The position numbers and the translations under genes are program-made. The notes beneath the pieces are model-generated. The model was not told where the DNA came from. It saw nothing but the letters and a program-made list of their open reading frames with translations, and did no database searches. Below are positions 1 through 6,215 of a DNA stretch of 10,191 nt, piece by piece. Position 1 is the stretch's first letter. Each line of letters begins with the position of its first letter. The stretch lies in the NCBI GenBank assembly GCA_041476585.1, contig JBGOTT010000129.1:1-10191 (forward strand), given 5' to 3'. The stretch is from JADGRQ01 sp041476585. Lineage in GTDB: Bacteria; Pseudomonadota; Gammaproteobacteria; Burkholderiales; SG8-39.

Positions 1-643
1 CCGTGGTACCGCCGGAAAACAGGATTGCCGCCGGATCGTTGGTGCCGGTGTTTGCGCGCTGCGCCGGCAGATGGGCGCCGGCCAGCAATCCGCGCCACCA
101 GCGCACGCGCGGATCGGCGGGCACCGGCGCGATCTTGCGCCCCTTGGTGAGCCAGAAACCGAATTTCTTGAGCCGCGAAATATAATCCGGAATGCGCGCG
201 AGGATCAGCGTTTCGAGCGCGGTCTTCGACCGGATCGAGGCGAAGCGGCCGTAGAAAGCGTCGAGGGTGAGCGCGATGCGCGCGCCGCTGGCGTTCAGAT
301 AGTGCTCGATCTCCGGTCCGGTCGAGAGCGGATGGATCATCGCCGGCACCGCGCCGAGCTTGTTCGCCGCGTAGAACGCGATCACGCCCTGCGGTGAGGT
401 CGGCATCGAGATCAGCATGCGCTCGCCGGGCTCGAGCCCGAGCGCGGCGAGCGCGTTCGCGCAGGCATCGATCGCGGCGACGAGTTCGCGATAGCTCGCC
501 GTGGTGTCGAGAAAATCCCACGCGATGGCTTCCGGCACGCGCTGCGCGGTGCGCACCAGCGCCTCGTACAGCGTGACTTGCGGGTAATCGAGCGTCGCGG
601 GAACGTCGCGGTAGAAGCGCAGCCAGGGTCGGGCGTCGGGCAT
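1..643 (-). CDS. AMP-dependent acyl-CoA synthetase/ligase, N-terminal part (runs off left edge)
   Basis: The minus strand is open from an ATG at 643 to the window edge, giving 214 codons with no stop. The product begins MPDARPWLRFYRDVP and contains the ANL-superfamily N-terminal features: YRELV at about 51-55, an ERMLISMPTSP segment at 74-84, and, at the very edge (about 207-214), ILFSGGTT, the start of the P-loop-like A3 motif that grips ATP phosphates. This family activates a carboxylic acid, usually a fatty acid, as an acyl-adenylate and transfers it to CoA. The substrate cannot be read from this half, because the acyl-binding pocket and the C-terminal lid lie outside the window. A weak GAGA lies 13-16 bases upstream of the ATG, so the exact start is tentative. 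The gene is divergent from the methyltransferase remnant, with 99 bases between them. Family assignment is secure; long-chain fatty acyl-CoA ligase is an inference. Confidence 0.85.
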   Translation of the reverse strand, partial: MPDARPWLRFYRDVPATLDYPQVTLYEALVRTAQRVPEAIAWDFLDTTASYRELVAAIDACANALAALGLEPGERMLISMPTSPQGVIAFYAANKLGAVPAMIHPLSTGPEIEHYLNASGARIALTLDAFYGRFASIRSKTALETLILARIPDYISRLKKFGFWLTKGRKIAPVPADPRVRWWRGLLAGAHLPAQRANTGTNDPAAILFSGGTT

Positions 644-742
644 CGGCGTTCGGGATTCTCTGCGCGGCAATTTAGCAGCCCGCGCCAACCTCCCGCAAGT
701 GCGTTTCGGCGGTTTTCGCCTGGATTGATTTACTCTCGCGCA

Positions 743-1202
743 ATGCGTTTCGACGCCATCGCCTGGAACCGGCTGCGCTACACGCTGTACGCGCCGTTCT
801 ACGATCTGGTCGTCGCGCGCGCTCTGCCCGGGACGCACGGTGCGCGCCGAAGTGATGGATGCCGCGCATCTCGGTTTCCCCGACGCGAGTTTCGATTGCG
901 TGTTGCTGCACCTCGCGCTTGCCGTTATGCCCGATCCGGTCGCGGCAATGCCCGAAGCGGCGCGCGTGCTGCGCCCCGGCGGCCGCATTTCGATTTTCGA
1001 CAAATTCCTCGCCGATGGCGCTGAACCGTCGGTTGCGCGCAGGGCGGCGAATGTTGTGACCGGTCTGATCGCCACCGAAATCAACCGGCAGCTCGGACCG
1101 CTCGCCGCCGCTGCAGGACTCGAGTTGCGCGAGCGCGAGCCGGCCGGATTCGGCGGGCTGTTCGTCGCCGCGCGTGCGGAAAAACGCCAAAATCCGCTAT
1201 AA
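743..1202 (+). pseudogene. UbiE-type class I SAM methyltransferase with internal deletion and frameshift
   Basis: Two pieces in different frames look like the two ends of one protein of about 210 residues. The ATG at 743 gives MRFDAIAWNRLRYTLYAPFY and then about seven more sensible residues before the frame turns arginine-rich near 824. From about 834-840 the next frame reads VRAEVMDAAHLGFPDASFD, then a motif II-like region (FDCVLLHLALAV) and the post-motif LRPGGRISIFDKF, ending at TAA 1200-1202. What is missing between them is the segment holding motif I, the glycine-rich E/DxGxGxG loop that binds S-adenosylmethionine. From family length I infer a loss of roughly 60-65 codons, not a multiple of three. 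As written the gene could not make an active enzyme. Intact relatives methylate quinones, lipids or small molecules; no substrate is visible here. An assembly error is an alternative to true decay. A short product from GTG 840 (120 residues) would lack the cofactor site. Confidence 0.8.
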
Positions 1203-1203
1203 T
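1198..1203 (+). promoter_or_regulatory. Candidate sigma-70 -10 box for the ribF operon
   Basis: A perfect TATAAT overlaps the TAA stop codon of the methyltransferase remnant and is followed by the only A/T-rich patch nearby (ATTCAAACTTTTAAC). Initiation 6-8 bases downstream would leave a leader of about 17 bases before the ribF ATG at 1227. No good -35 hexamer is seen at 16-18 bases spacing (best 2 of 6 matches), and there is no TGn extension. The box is strong but the promoter as a whole is inferred. It would serve the whole ribF-to-ispH transcript. Confidence 0.5.
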
Positions 1204-1226
1204 TCAAACTTTTAACTGCGCCCCTT

Positions 1227-2183
1227 ATGCGGATCACGCACGGGTCCCTGGCCGCATCAGGCGGCGCCGCGCGCTCGGCGCTCACCATCGGCAACTTCGA
1301 CGGAGTGCATCGCGGCCACCAGGCGATGCTCGCGCGCGTTAAGCAGGCCGCGCTCGAGCGCGGGCTGCCGGCCTGCGTGCTGACGTTCGAGCCGCATCCG
1401 CGCGAGTTCTTCACGCCAGCCGAGGCGCCCGCGCGCCTGACGCCGATGCACATCAAGCTCGAGCTCCTCGAGGCGGCGGGAATCGATCACGCGCATGTGG
1501 CGAGGTTCAATGCGCAGTTCGCTTCGCTCAGCCCGGAGCGGTTCGTCGAAGAGGTTCTGGTGAAAGCCCTGGGTTGCGCCTGGCTCCTCGCGGGACGCGA
1601 TTTCCGCTACGGTGCGAAGCGCGCGGGCGATTTCGCGGCGCTCGAGTCTGCCGCCGCGCGTCACGGCTTTACGCTCGAACCGATGCCGGAAGTGACGCTC
1701 GCCGGCGAGCGGATTTCCAGTTCTGCGGTGCGCGCAGCGCTGGCCGCGGGCGAGGTGGAGCGCGCCGCTTCGCTGCTGGGCCGGCCCTTCGCAATCAGCG
1801 GGCATGTCGCGCACGGCGACAAGCTTGGCCGCGAACTGGGATTCGCGACCGCGAATATCCCTCTCGAACCCGGGCGCGTGCCGGTGCACGGAATCTTCGT
1901 GGTTGAAGCCGTGGGAGTGGAGGCGGGCGCGCAAGGCACGAAGCCCTGGCCGGGCGTGGCGAGCGTCGGTGCGCGCCCCACGGTCAAGGCGAATGGGGCG
2001 ACGGTGCTGGAAGTGCACCTGTTCGACTTTGCCGGGGAGCTGTACGGCCGGCGACTGGAAGTGAGCTTCCTCGCCAAGCTGCGCGAGGAGGAGAAGTACC
2101 CGGGCCTGGACGCGCTGCGCGCGGCGATCGCGCGCGACGTCGCCCGCGCAAGGGAATTTTTTGCGAAACGAGCACATGCCTGA
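1227..2183 (+). CDS. ribF: Bifunctional riboflavin kinase / FAD synthetase RibF
   Basis: This 318-residue protein has the normal length for bacterial RibF, which phosphorylates riboflavin to FMN and then adenylates FMN to FAD in the cytoplasm. The N-terminal nucleotidyltransferase half shows GNFDGVHRGH at 22-31, the class signature with its HxGH-like turn, then TFEPHP at 53-58, GRDFRYG at 123-129 and ISSSAVR at 163-169. The C-terminal riboflavin kinase half runs from about 185, with GRELGFATAN at 201-210 (the PTAN motif, here with Ala for Pro), GVASVGARPT at 243-252 and LEVHLFDF at 261-268 carrying the expected catalytic Glu262. The ATG at 1227 is chosen because the following residues match the usual short RibF lead-in before the GNFDG motif, although no Shine-Dalgarno is visible. 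It is the first gene of the operon and overlaps ileS by 8 bases. No FMN riboswitch could fit in the short leader. Confidence 0.97.
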   Translation: MRITHGSLAASGGAARSALTIGNFDGVHRGHQAMLARVKQAALERGLPACVLTFEPHPREFFTPAEAPARLTPMHIKLELLEAAGIDHAHVARFNAQFASLSPERFVEEVLVKALGCAWLLAGRDFRYGAKRAGDFAALESAAARHGFTLEPMPEVTLAGERISSSAVRAALAAGEVERAASLLGRPFAISGHVAHGDKLGRELGFATANIPLEPGRVPVHGIFVVEAVGVEAGAQGTKPWPGVASVGARPTVKANGATVLEVHLFDFAGELYGRRLEVSFLAKLREEEKYPGLDALRAAIARDVARAREFFAKRAHA

Positions 2184-5007
2184 TTACAAGAAAACGCTTA
2201 ACCTGCCCGATACCGCCTTTCCGATGAAGGGCGACCTTGCGAAGCGCGAGCCGCAATGGGTGCAGGCGTGGCAGGACAAGGACGTCTACGGCAAGATCCG
2301 CGAGGCAGCCAAGGGCCGGCCGCGCTTCGTGCTGCATGACGGGCCGCCGTATGCCAACGGCGACCTGCACCTCGGCCACGCGCTCAACAAGATCCTGAAG
2401 GACATCATCGTCAAGTCGAAGACGCTGGCCGGGTTCGACGCGCCCTACGTTCCCGGCTGGGACTGCCACGGCATGCCGATCGAGGCGCAAATCGAGAAGC
2501 AGCACGGCAAGAACCTCTCCACCGAGCAAACGCTGCGCCTGTGCCGCGCCTATGCCGCCGAGCAGATCGAGCGGCAGAAGAAGGATTTCCGGCGCTTGGG
2601 CGTGCTCGGCGACTGGGATCGGCCCTACACGACGATGGCCTACCGCAACGAGGCCGACGAAATCCGCGTGCTCGGCCGTTTGTTGGAAAAGGGCTATCTG
2701 TACCGCGGATTGAAGCCGGTCAACTGGTGCTTCGACTGCGGCTCGGCGCTCGCCGAAGCCGAGGTCGAGTACGAGGACCGCAAGGACCCGGCGGTCGACG
2801 TGGGGTTTCGGTTCGCCGAGCCGGAGAAGATTGCCAGCGCCTTTGGCCTTGCAAGGCTGCCGGAAAAACCCGGCTTTGCGGTGATCTGGACCACCACGCC
2901 CTGGACCCTGCCGGGCAACCAGGCGCTGAACGTGCATGCAGACGTCGACTACGAGCTGGTGGACACCGGACGCGGCCTGCTGGTCCTTGCAGTCGAACTG
3001 AGGGACGCCTGTCTGCAGCGCTACAAGCTCTCGGGAACGGCAATCGCGCGCGCGAAGGGCCGCGCATTGGAGAACATCGCATTTCGCCACCCGTTCTACG
3101 ATCGCCTGGTGCCGGTCTATCTCGGCGACTACGTGACGCTCGACGCCGGCACCGGGATCGTGCACTCGGCGCCCGCCTACGGGGTGGAGGACTTCGTTTC
3201 CTGCCGCCGCTATGGCATGAAGGACGACGACATCCTCACGCCAGTGATGGGCGATGGAAAGTATGTCTCAACGCTGCCGCTGTTCGGCGGAATGTTGATT
3301 TGGGACGCAAACTGGAAGATTGTGAAGGCGCTGGAGGAGCGTGGAGCGCTCTTCGCGCTGGAGAAGAACCACACGCATAGCTACATGCACTGCTGGCGCC
3401 ACAAGACGCCGGTGATCCTGCGCGCGACCACGCAATGGTTCGCGGGCATGGACGAAGTGCCCGGTTTCAACGGCGCGAAACCGAACGAGAGCTTGCGCGC
3501 GACCGCATTGCGCGGCATCGGGGCGACGCAGTTCTTTCCCGCCTGGGGCCAGGCGCGGCTGCACGGCATGATCGCCAACCGCCCGGACTGGACGCTGTCG
3601 CGCCAGCGCCAATGGGGCGTGCCGATGCCGTTGTTCCTGCATCGGGAGACCGGCGCGTTGCATCCGCGCACACTCGAGCTGCTCGAGCAGGTCGCCCGCC
3701 GCGTCGAAGAGGGCGGCATCGAGGCGTGGCAGACGGTCGACGCCGGTGAGCTGATCGGCGCGGACGCCGCGCACTACGTGAAGAGCCGCGACACGCTCGA
3801 TGTCTGGTTCGACTCCGGCTCCACTCACCAGACGGTGATGGGCGGACCTGCCGGCCGCAGGCTTGGCCTGGGCTCTCACCCGCAGGGCACCGGGTTTCCC
3901 GCCGACCTGTACCTGGAAGGCTCGGACCAGCACCGCGGCTGGTTCCATTCCTCGCTGCTCGTGTCGTGCATGATGAATGGCGTGCCGCCGTACAAGGGGC
4001 TGCTGACGCATGGCTTCTTCGTCGACGGTGAAGGCCGCAAGATGTCGAAATCCAAGGGCAACATGATCGCGCCGCAGGAGATCGCCGGCACCCTCGGCGC
4101 GGAAACGCTGCGGCTGTGGGTGGCGAGCACCGACTACTCGGGCGAGCTGTCGATCTCGGGCGAGATTCTCAAGCGCGTGGTCGAGAGCTACCGCCGCATC
4201 CGCAACACGCTGCGCTTCCTGCTCGCGAACGCCTCCGATTTCGATTTCGCGCAGCATGCGGTCGCCTCCGGCGAGATGCTCGAGATCGATCGCTATGCGC
4301 TGGCCCTCAACCGCGGACTGTGGGCCGAAGTGACCGGCGCGTACGCGGTGTACGAGTTCCACCGCGTAATGCAGCGCCTGCAGACCTGGTGCTCGGAGGA
4401 CCTCGGGGGCTTTTACCTCGACATCCTGAAGGACCGGTTGTATACGGCGACGCCCGGCTCGCGCGCGCGGCGCTCCGCGCAGACTGCCCTGCATCACGTC
4501 ACCCGCACGCTGCTGCATCTGATGGCGCCGGTGCTCAGCTTCACCGCCGAGGAAGCCTGGAGCATCGTCAGCCCGTCGGACGCGAGCATTTTCGAGCACG
4601 ACTGGTTGCGCGTGGCGCCCGCCGACGCGGCGGACGAAGCGCAGATGTCCAAGTGGCGCCGGCTGCGCGAAATCCGGGGCGACGTGGCGAGGGTGCTCGA
4701 ATCGCTGCGCGCAAGCGGCGCGATCGGCTCTTCGCTGCAGGCCGAGATCGTGATCACGGCGCCGGCGTCGGATCATGCGCTGCTCGCCAGCCTGGGCGAG
4801 GACCTGCGCTTCGTCATGATCACGTCGGCCGCGACGCTGGAACGCGGCGAGGTGCTCGCAGTCAGCGCCGCGCCCAGCGCGCACGCGAAGTGCGAGCGCT
4901 GCTGGCACTACCGCGCGGAAGTCGGCGCGCGCGTCGAGCACCCGACGCTTTGCGCTCGCTGCATCTCCAACCTCTTCGGCAGCGGCGAGGCGCGCAGCCA
5001 TGCCTGA
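2176..5007 (+). CDS. ileS: Isoleucyl-tRNA synthetase
   Basis: This 943-residue class I aminoacyl-tRNA synthetase (E. coli IleS has 938) attaches isoleucine to tRNA-Ile in the cytoplasm. The ATP-binding HIGH motif reads HLGH at residues 65-68 and KMSKS is at 622-626. The editing domain (CP1) that hydrolyses Val-tRNA-Ile is intact: the Thr-rich WTTTPWT at 238-244, and GTGIVHSAPAYGVEDF at 325-340 with His330 and Asp339 in the places of the known E. coli editing residues. The C-terminus has a four-cysteine zinc finger (C906, C909, C926, C929), as in bacterial IleS of the E. coli type. The ATG at 2176 is preferred over an in-frame TTG at 2161 because MPDYKKTLNLPDTAFPMK is the usual N-terminus. The start overlaps the ribF stop (ATGCCTGA), implying translational coupling; the same eight bases join ileS to lspA. 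It looks fully functional. Confidence 0.98.
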   Translation: MPDYKKTLNLPDTAFPMKGDLAKREPQWVQAWQDKDVYGKIREAAKGRPRFVLHDGPPYANGDLHLGHALNKILKDIIVKSKTLAGFDAPYVPGWDCHGMPIEAQIEKQHGKNLSTEQTLRLCRAYAAEQIERQKKDFRRLGVLGDWDRPYTTMAYRNEADEIRVLGRLLEKGYLYRGLKPVNWCFDCGSALAEAEVEYEDRKDPAVDVGFRFAEPEKIASAFGLARLPEKPGFAVIWTTTPWTLPGNQALNVHADVDYELVDTGRGLLVLAVELRDACLQRYKLSGTAIARAKGRALENIAFRHPFYDRLVPVYLGDYVTLDAGTGIVHSAPAYGVEDFVSCRRYGMKDDDILTPVMGDGKYVSTLPLFGGMLIWDANWKIVKALEERGALFALEKNHTHSYMHCWRHKTPVILRATTQWFAGMDEVPGFNGAKPNESLRATALRGIGATQFFPAWGQARLHGMIANRPDWTLSRQRQWGVPMPLFLHRETGALHPRTLELLEQVARRVEEGGIEAWQTVDAGELIGADAAHYVKSRDTLDVWFDSGSTHQTVMGGPAGRRLGLGSHPQGTGFPADLYLEGSDQHRGWFHSSLLVSCMMNGVPPYKGLLTHGFFVDGEGRKMSKSKGNMIAPQEIAGTLGAETLRLWVASTDYSGELSISGEILKRVVESYRRIRNTLRFLLANASDFDFAQHAVASGEMLEIDRYALALNRGLWAEVTGAYAVYEFHRVMQRLQTWCSEDLGGFYLDILKDRLYTATPGSRARRSAQTALHHVTRTLLHLMAPVLSFTAEEAWSIVSPSDASIFEHDWLRVAPADAADEAQMSKWRRLREIRGDVARVLESLRASGAIGSSLQAEIVITAPASDHALLASLGEDLRFVMITSAATLERGEVLAVSAAPSAHAKCERCWHYRAEVGARVEHPTLCARCISNLFGSGEARSHA

Positions 5008-5491
5008 ATCCCGCGCGCGCCTCGGCATGCGATGGTTTGCGGCTGCGGCCGCCGTGGTCGCGCTCGACCAGGCGAGCAAGGCGCTGGTGCTCGGGTATCT
5101 AGAGCATGGCGAAGCGCGCGCGCTGGCGCCGTTTTTCAACCTGGTGCTGGTGACCAACAAGGGCGCGGCGTTCAGCCTGTTCGCCTCGGCCTCCGGGTGG
5201 CAAGCGCCGTTCTTCATCGCGGTCGCGCTGATCGCGGTCGGCGTGGTCGGGTGGATGATCGTGCGCGATCCCGGCAAGCGCCTGTTGTGCGCCGGGCTTG
5301 CGCTGATCCTCGGCGGCGCGCTCGGTAACCTGTGGGACCGTCTCGCCCTCGGGCACGTCGTCGATTTCCTCGACTTCCATGTCTACGGCAGGCACTGGCC
5401 GGCGTTCAATGTCGCGGACTCTGCGATCACCGTGGGCGCGGCGATCCTGATCCTCGAGAGTTTCATGCACCGCGATGCAACGCGCGGCTGA
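5000..5491 (+). CDS. lspA: Lipoprotein signal peptidase (signal peptidase II)
   Basis: This 163-residue inner-membrane aspartyl protease cleaves the signal peptide of diacylglyceryl-modified prolipoproteins after Lgt has acted. Four hydrophobic segments are visible (about 10-32, 68-88, 94-111 and 136-154), as expected. The catalytic dyad is present: Asp122 in GHVVDFLDF and Asp140 in FNVADSAITVG. Other conserved elements are ALDQASK near residue 23, NKGAAFS at 53-59 and GGALGNLWDR at 105-114. The ATG at 5000 overlaps the ileS stop by 8 bases, and the 3' end overlaps the next gene by 17 bases. LspA next to ileS is the standard arrangement in proteobacteria. Length and all key residues are normal. 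Confidence 0.97.
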   Translation: MPESRARLGMRWFAAAAAVVALDQASKALVLGYLEHGEARALAPFFNLVLVTNKGAAFSLFASASGWQAPFFIAVALIAVGVVGWMIVRDPGKRLLCAGLALILGGALGNLWDRLALGHVVDFLDFHVYGRHWPAFNVADSAITVGAAILILESFMHRDATRG

Positions 5492-6035
5492 AGCGCAATT
5501 CGGGCACGCCGAACTAGCGTTGCTGCTGAAAGCGTTCGTCTTCGCTGCCGCGAAGCACCGCGACCAGCGCCGCAAGGATGCCGGCGCCTCGCCCTACATC
5601 AACCATCCGATCGCGCTTGCCGACGTGCTGGTGAACGAGGGACGGGTGCACGAGGTGACCGTGCTCGCCGCGGCGCTGCTGCACGACACGCTCGAGGACA
5701 CCGAAACCAACCCCGGCGAGATCGAGGCCGGCTTCGGCGCGGCGATCCTCAGAGTGGTGCAGGAAGTAAGCGACGACAAGAGCCTCGACAAGGCAGAACG
5801 CAAGCGTCTGCAGATCGAGCATGCGGCAGAGCTCAGCCGCGAGGCCAAGCTGGTGAAACTGGCCGACAAGATCTGCAACCTGCGCGACGTGGCGGAAAGT
5901 CCCCCCGCGAACTGGAGCCTCGAGCGAAAGCGCGAGTATTACGACTGGGCGAAGCAGGTGATCGATGCGTTGCGCGGGGTGCATCGCGAACTGGAGGCCG
6001 TGTTCGACCGCGCCTACGCGAATCGGCCGGCATGA
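5475..6035 (+). CDS. MESH1-like HD-domain (p)ppGpp hydrolase (small alarmone hydrolase)
   Basis: This 186-residue single-domain HD phosphohydrolase has no synthetase, TGS or ACT domain, unlike RelA/SpoT. Visible motifs are KHRDQRRKD at 27-35, SPYINHP at 39-45, LLHDTLEDT at 68-76 and LVKLADKICNLRDV at 126-139. These supply the metal ligands expected from the family (His44, His70-Asp71, Asp131) and the catalytic Glu74-Asp75 pair. Order, spacing and the downstream W-S-x-x-R-x-x-E-Y-x-x-W-A pattern closely follow human MESH1/HDDC3 (about 179 residues), which removes the 3'-pyrophosphate from ppGpp and also acts on NADPH. The likely role is cytosolic Mn-dependent alarmone breakdown; the exact substrate is an inference. 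It lies inside the ribF-ileS-lspA-fkpB-ispH order, overlapping lspA by 17 bases and the fkpB start by 4 (ATGA), so it is probably co-translated with them. This is not its usual place in E. coli or Pseudomonas. The ATG at 5475 fits family length. Confidence 0.92.
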   Translation: MQRAAEAQFGHAELALLLKAFVFAAAKHRDQRRKDAGASPYINHPIALADVLVNEGRVHEVTVLAAALLHDTLEDTETNPGEIEAGFGAAILRVVQEVSDDKSLDKAERKRLQIEHAAELSREAKLVKLADKICNLRDVAESPPANWSLERKREYYDWAKQVIDALRGVHRELEAVFDRAYANRPA

Positions 6036-6197
6036 GCGCCGTGACCGGTGTCGACAGCCTGGTTACGCTGCATTACCGGATCACGCTGTGCAGGCGTGGT
6101 ACGCACGCTCGATGACCATGCGGTGACCGTGGACTTCAACCACCCGCTCGCGGGCCGTGCGGTCCGCTTCGAAGTCGAGGTTCTCGTGGTGCTGTGA
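6032..6197 (+). pseudogene. fkpB: FkpB/SlpA-type peptidyl-prolyl isomerase with its core deleted
   Basis: The ATG at 6032 overlaps the preceding stop and encodes MSAVTGVDSLVTLHYRITL, a typical FkpB N-terminus, before the frame turns to nonsense and stops at 6113-6115. From about 6090 another frame reads AGVVRTLDDHAVTVDFNHPL and AGRAVRFEVEVLVVL to TGA at 6195-6197. This matches the FkpB C-terminus; E. coli SlpA has a near-identical TVDFNHPLAGQTV. Only about 19 plus 35 of the roughly 145-150 family residues remain, so some 90 are missing, including the FKBP active site and the IF flap. The intact protein is a cytoplasmic FKBP-type prolyl isomerase/chaperone. The position directly before ispH is the family's usual one. 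As written, at most a 27-residue peptide would be made from the first start. True deletion and assembly collapse cannot be told apart here. Confidence 0.85.
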
Positions 6198-6199
6198 AT

Positions 6200-6206
6200 G
6201 GGGGAG
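6200..6206 (+). promoter_or_regulatory. Ribosome binding site deciding the ispH start
   Basis: GGGGGAG lies 9 bases before the ATG at 6216 and is the best Shine-Dalgarno in the operon. It lies downstream of the in-frame ATG at 6198, so it supports 6216 as the true start. The first ATG has no purine-rich sequence ahead of it. Confidence 0.7.
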
Positions 6207-6215
6207 AATGACGGC

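Noticed and set aside
644..742. RNA gene or operator in the divergent gap between the ligase and the methyltransferase remnant
   Set aside because: Only 99 bases, with no cloverleaf, clear inverted repeat or good promoter hexamer pair visible; a divergent promoter probably exists but cannot be pointed to.
1203..1226. FMN riboswitch or T-box ahead of ribF/ileS
   Set aside because: The leader is about 20 bases and the ileS start lies within ribF, so there is no room for either element.
2161..2175. Upstream TTG start for ileS
   Set aside because: It adds five residues not typical of IleS; the ATG at 2176 has the stop-start overlap with ribF and the expected N-terminus.
1257..2177. A 306-codon minus-strand open frame opposite ribF
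   Set aside because: Mirrors ribF almost exactly, with low-complexity Arg-rich content and no family features.
1984..3165. A 393-codon minus-strand open frame across the ribF/ileS junction
   Set aside because: Antisense shadow of two conserved genes, with no recognisable motif.
3268..5277. A 669-codon open frame on the minus strand across ileS and lspA
   Set aside because: It is antisense to a fully conserved ileS with intact motifs, is rich in Arg/His/Ala as expected from reversed GC-rich codons, and shows no recognisable domain.
6032..6197. Programmed frameshift in fkpB
   Set aside because: A shift would not restore the roughly 90 missing core residues, and no slippery run is seen at the junction.
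6198..6215. Upstream ATG start for ispH
   Set aside because: It has no Shine-Dalgarno, the strong GGGGGAG lies after it, and only the 6216 start gives E. coli-like residue numbering for the cluster and substrate ligands.
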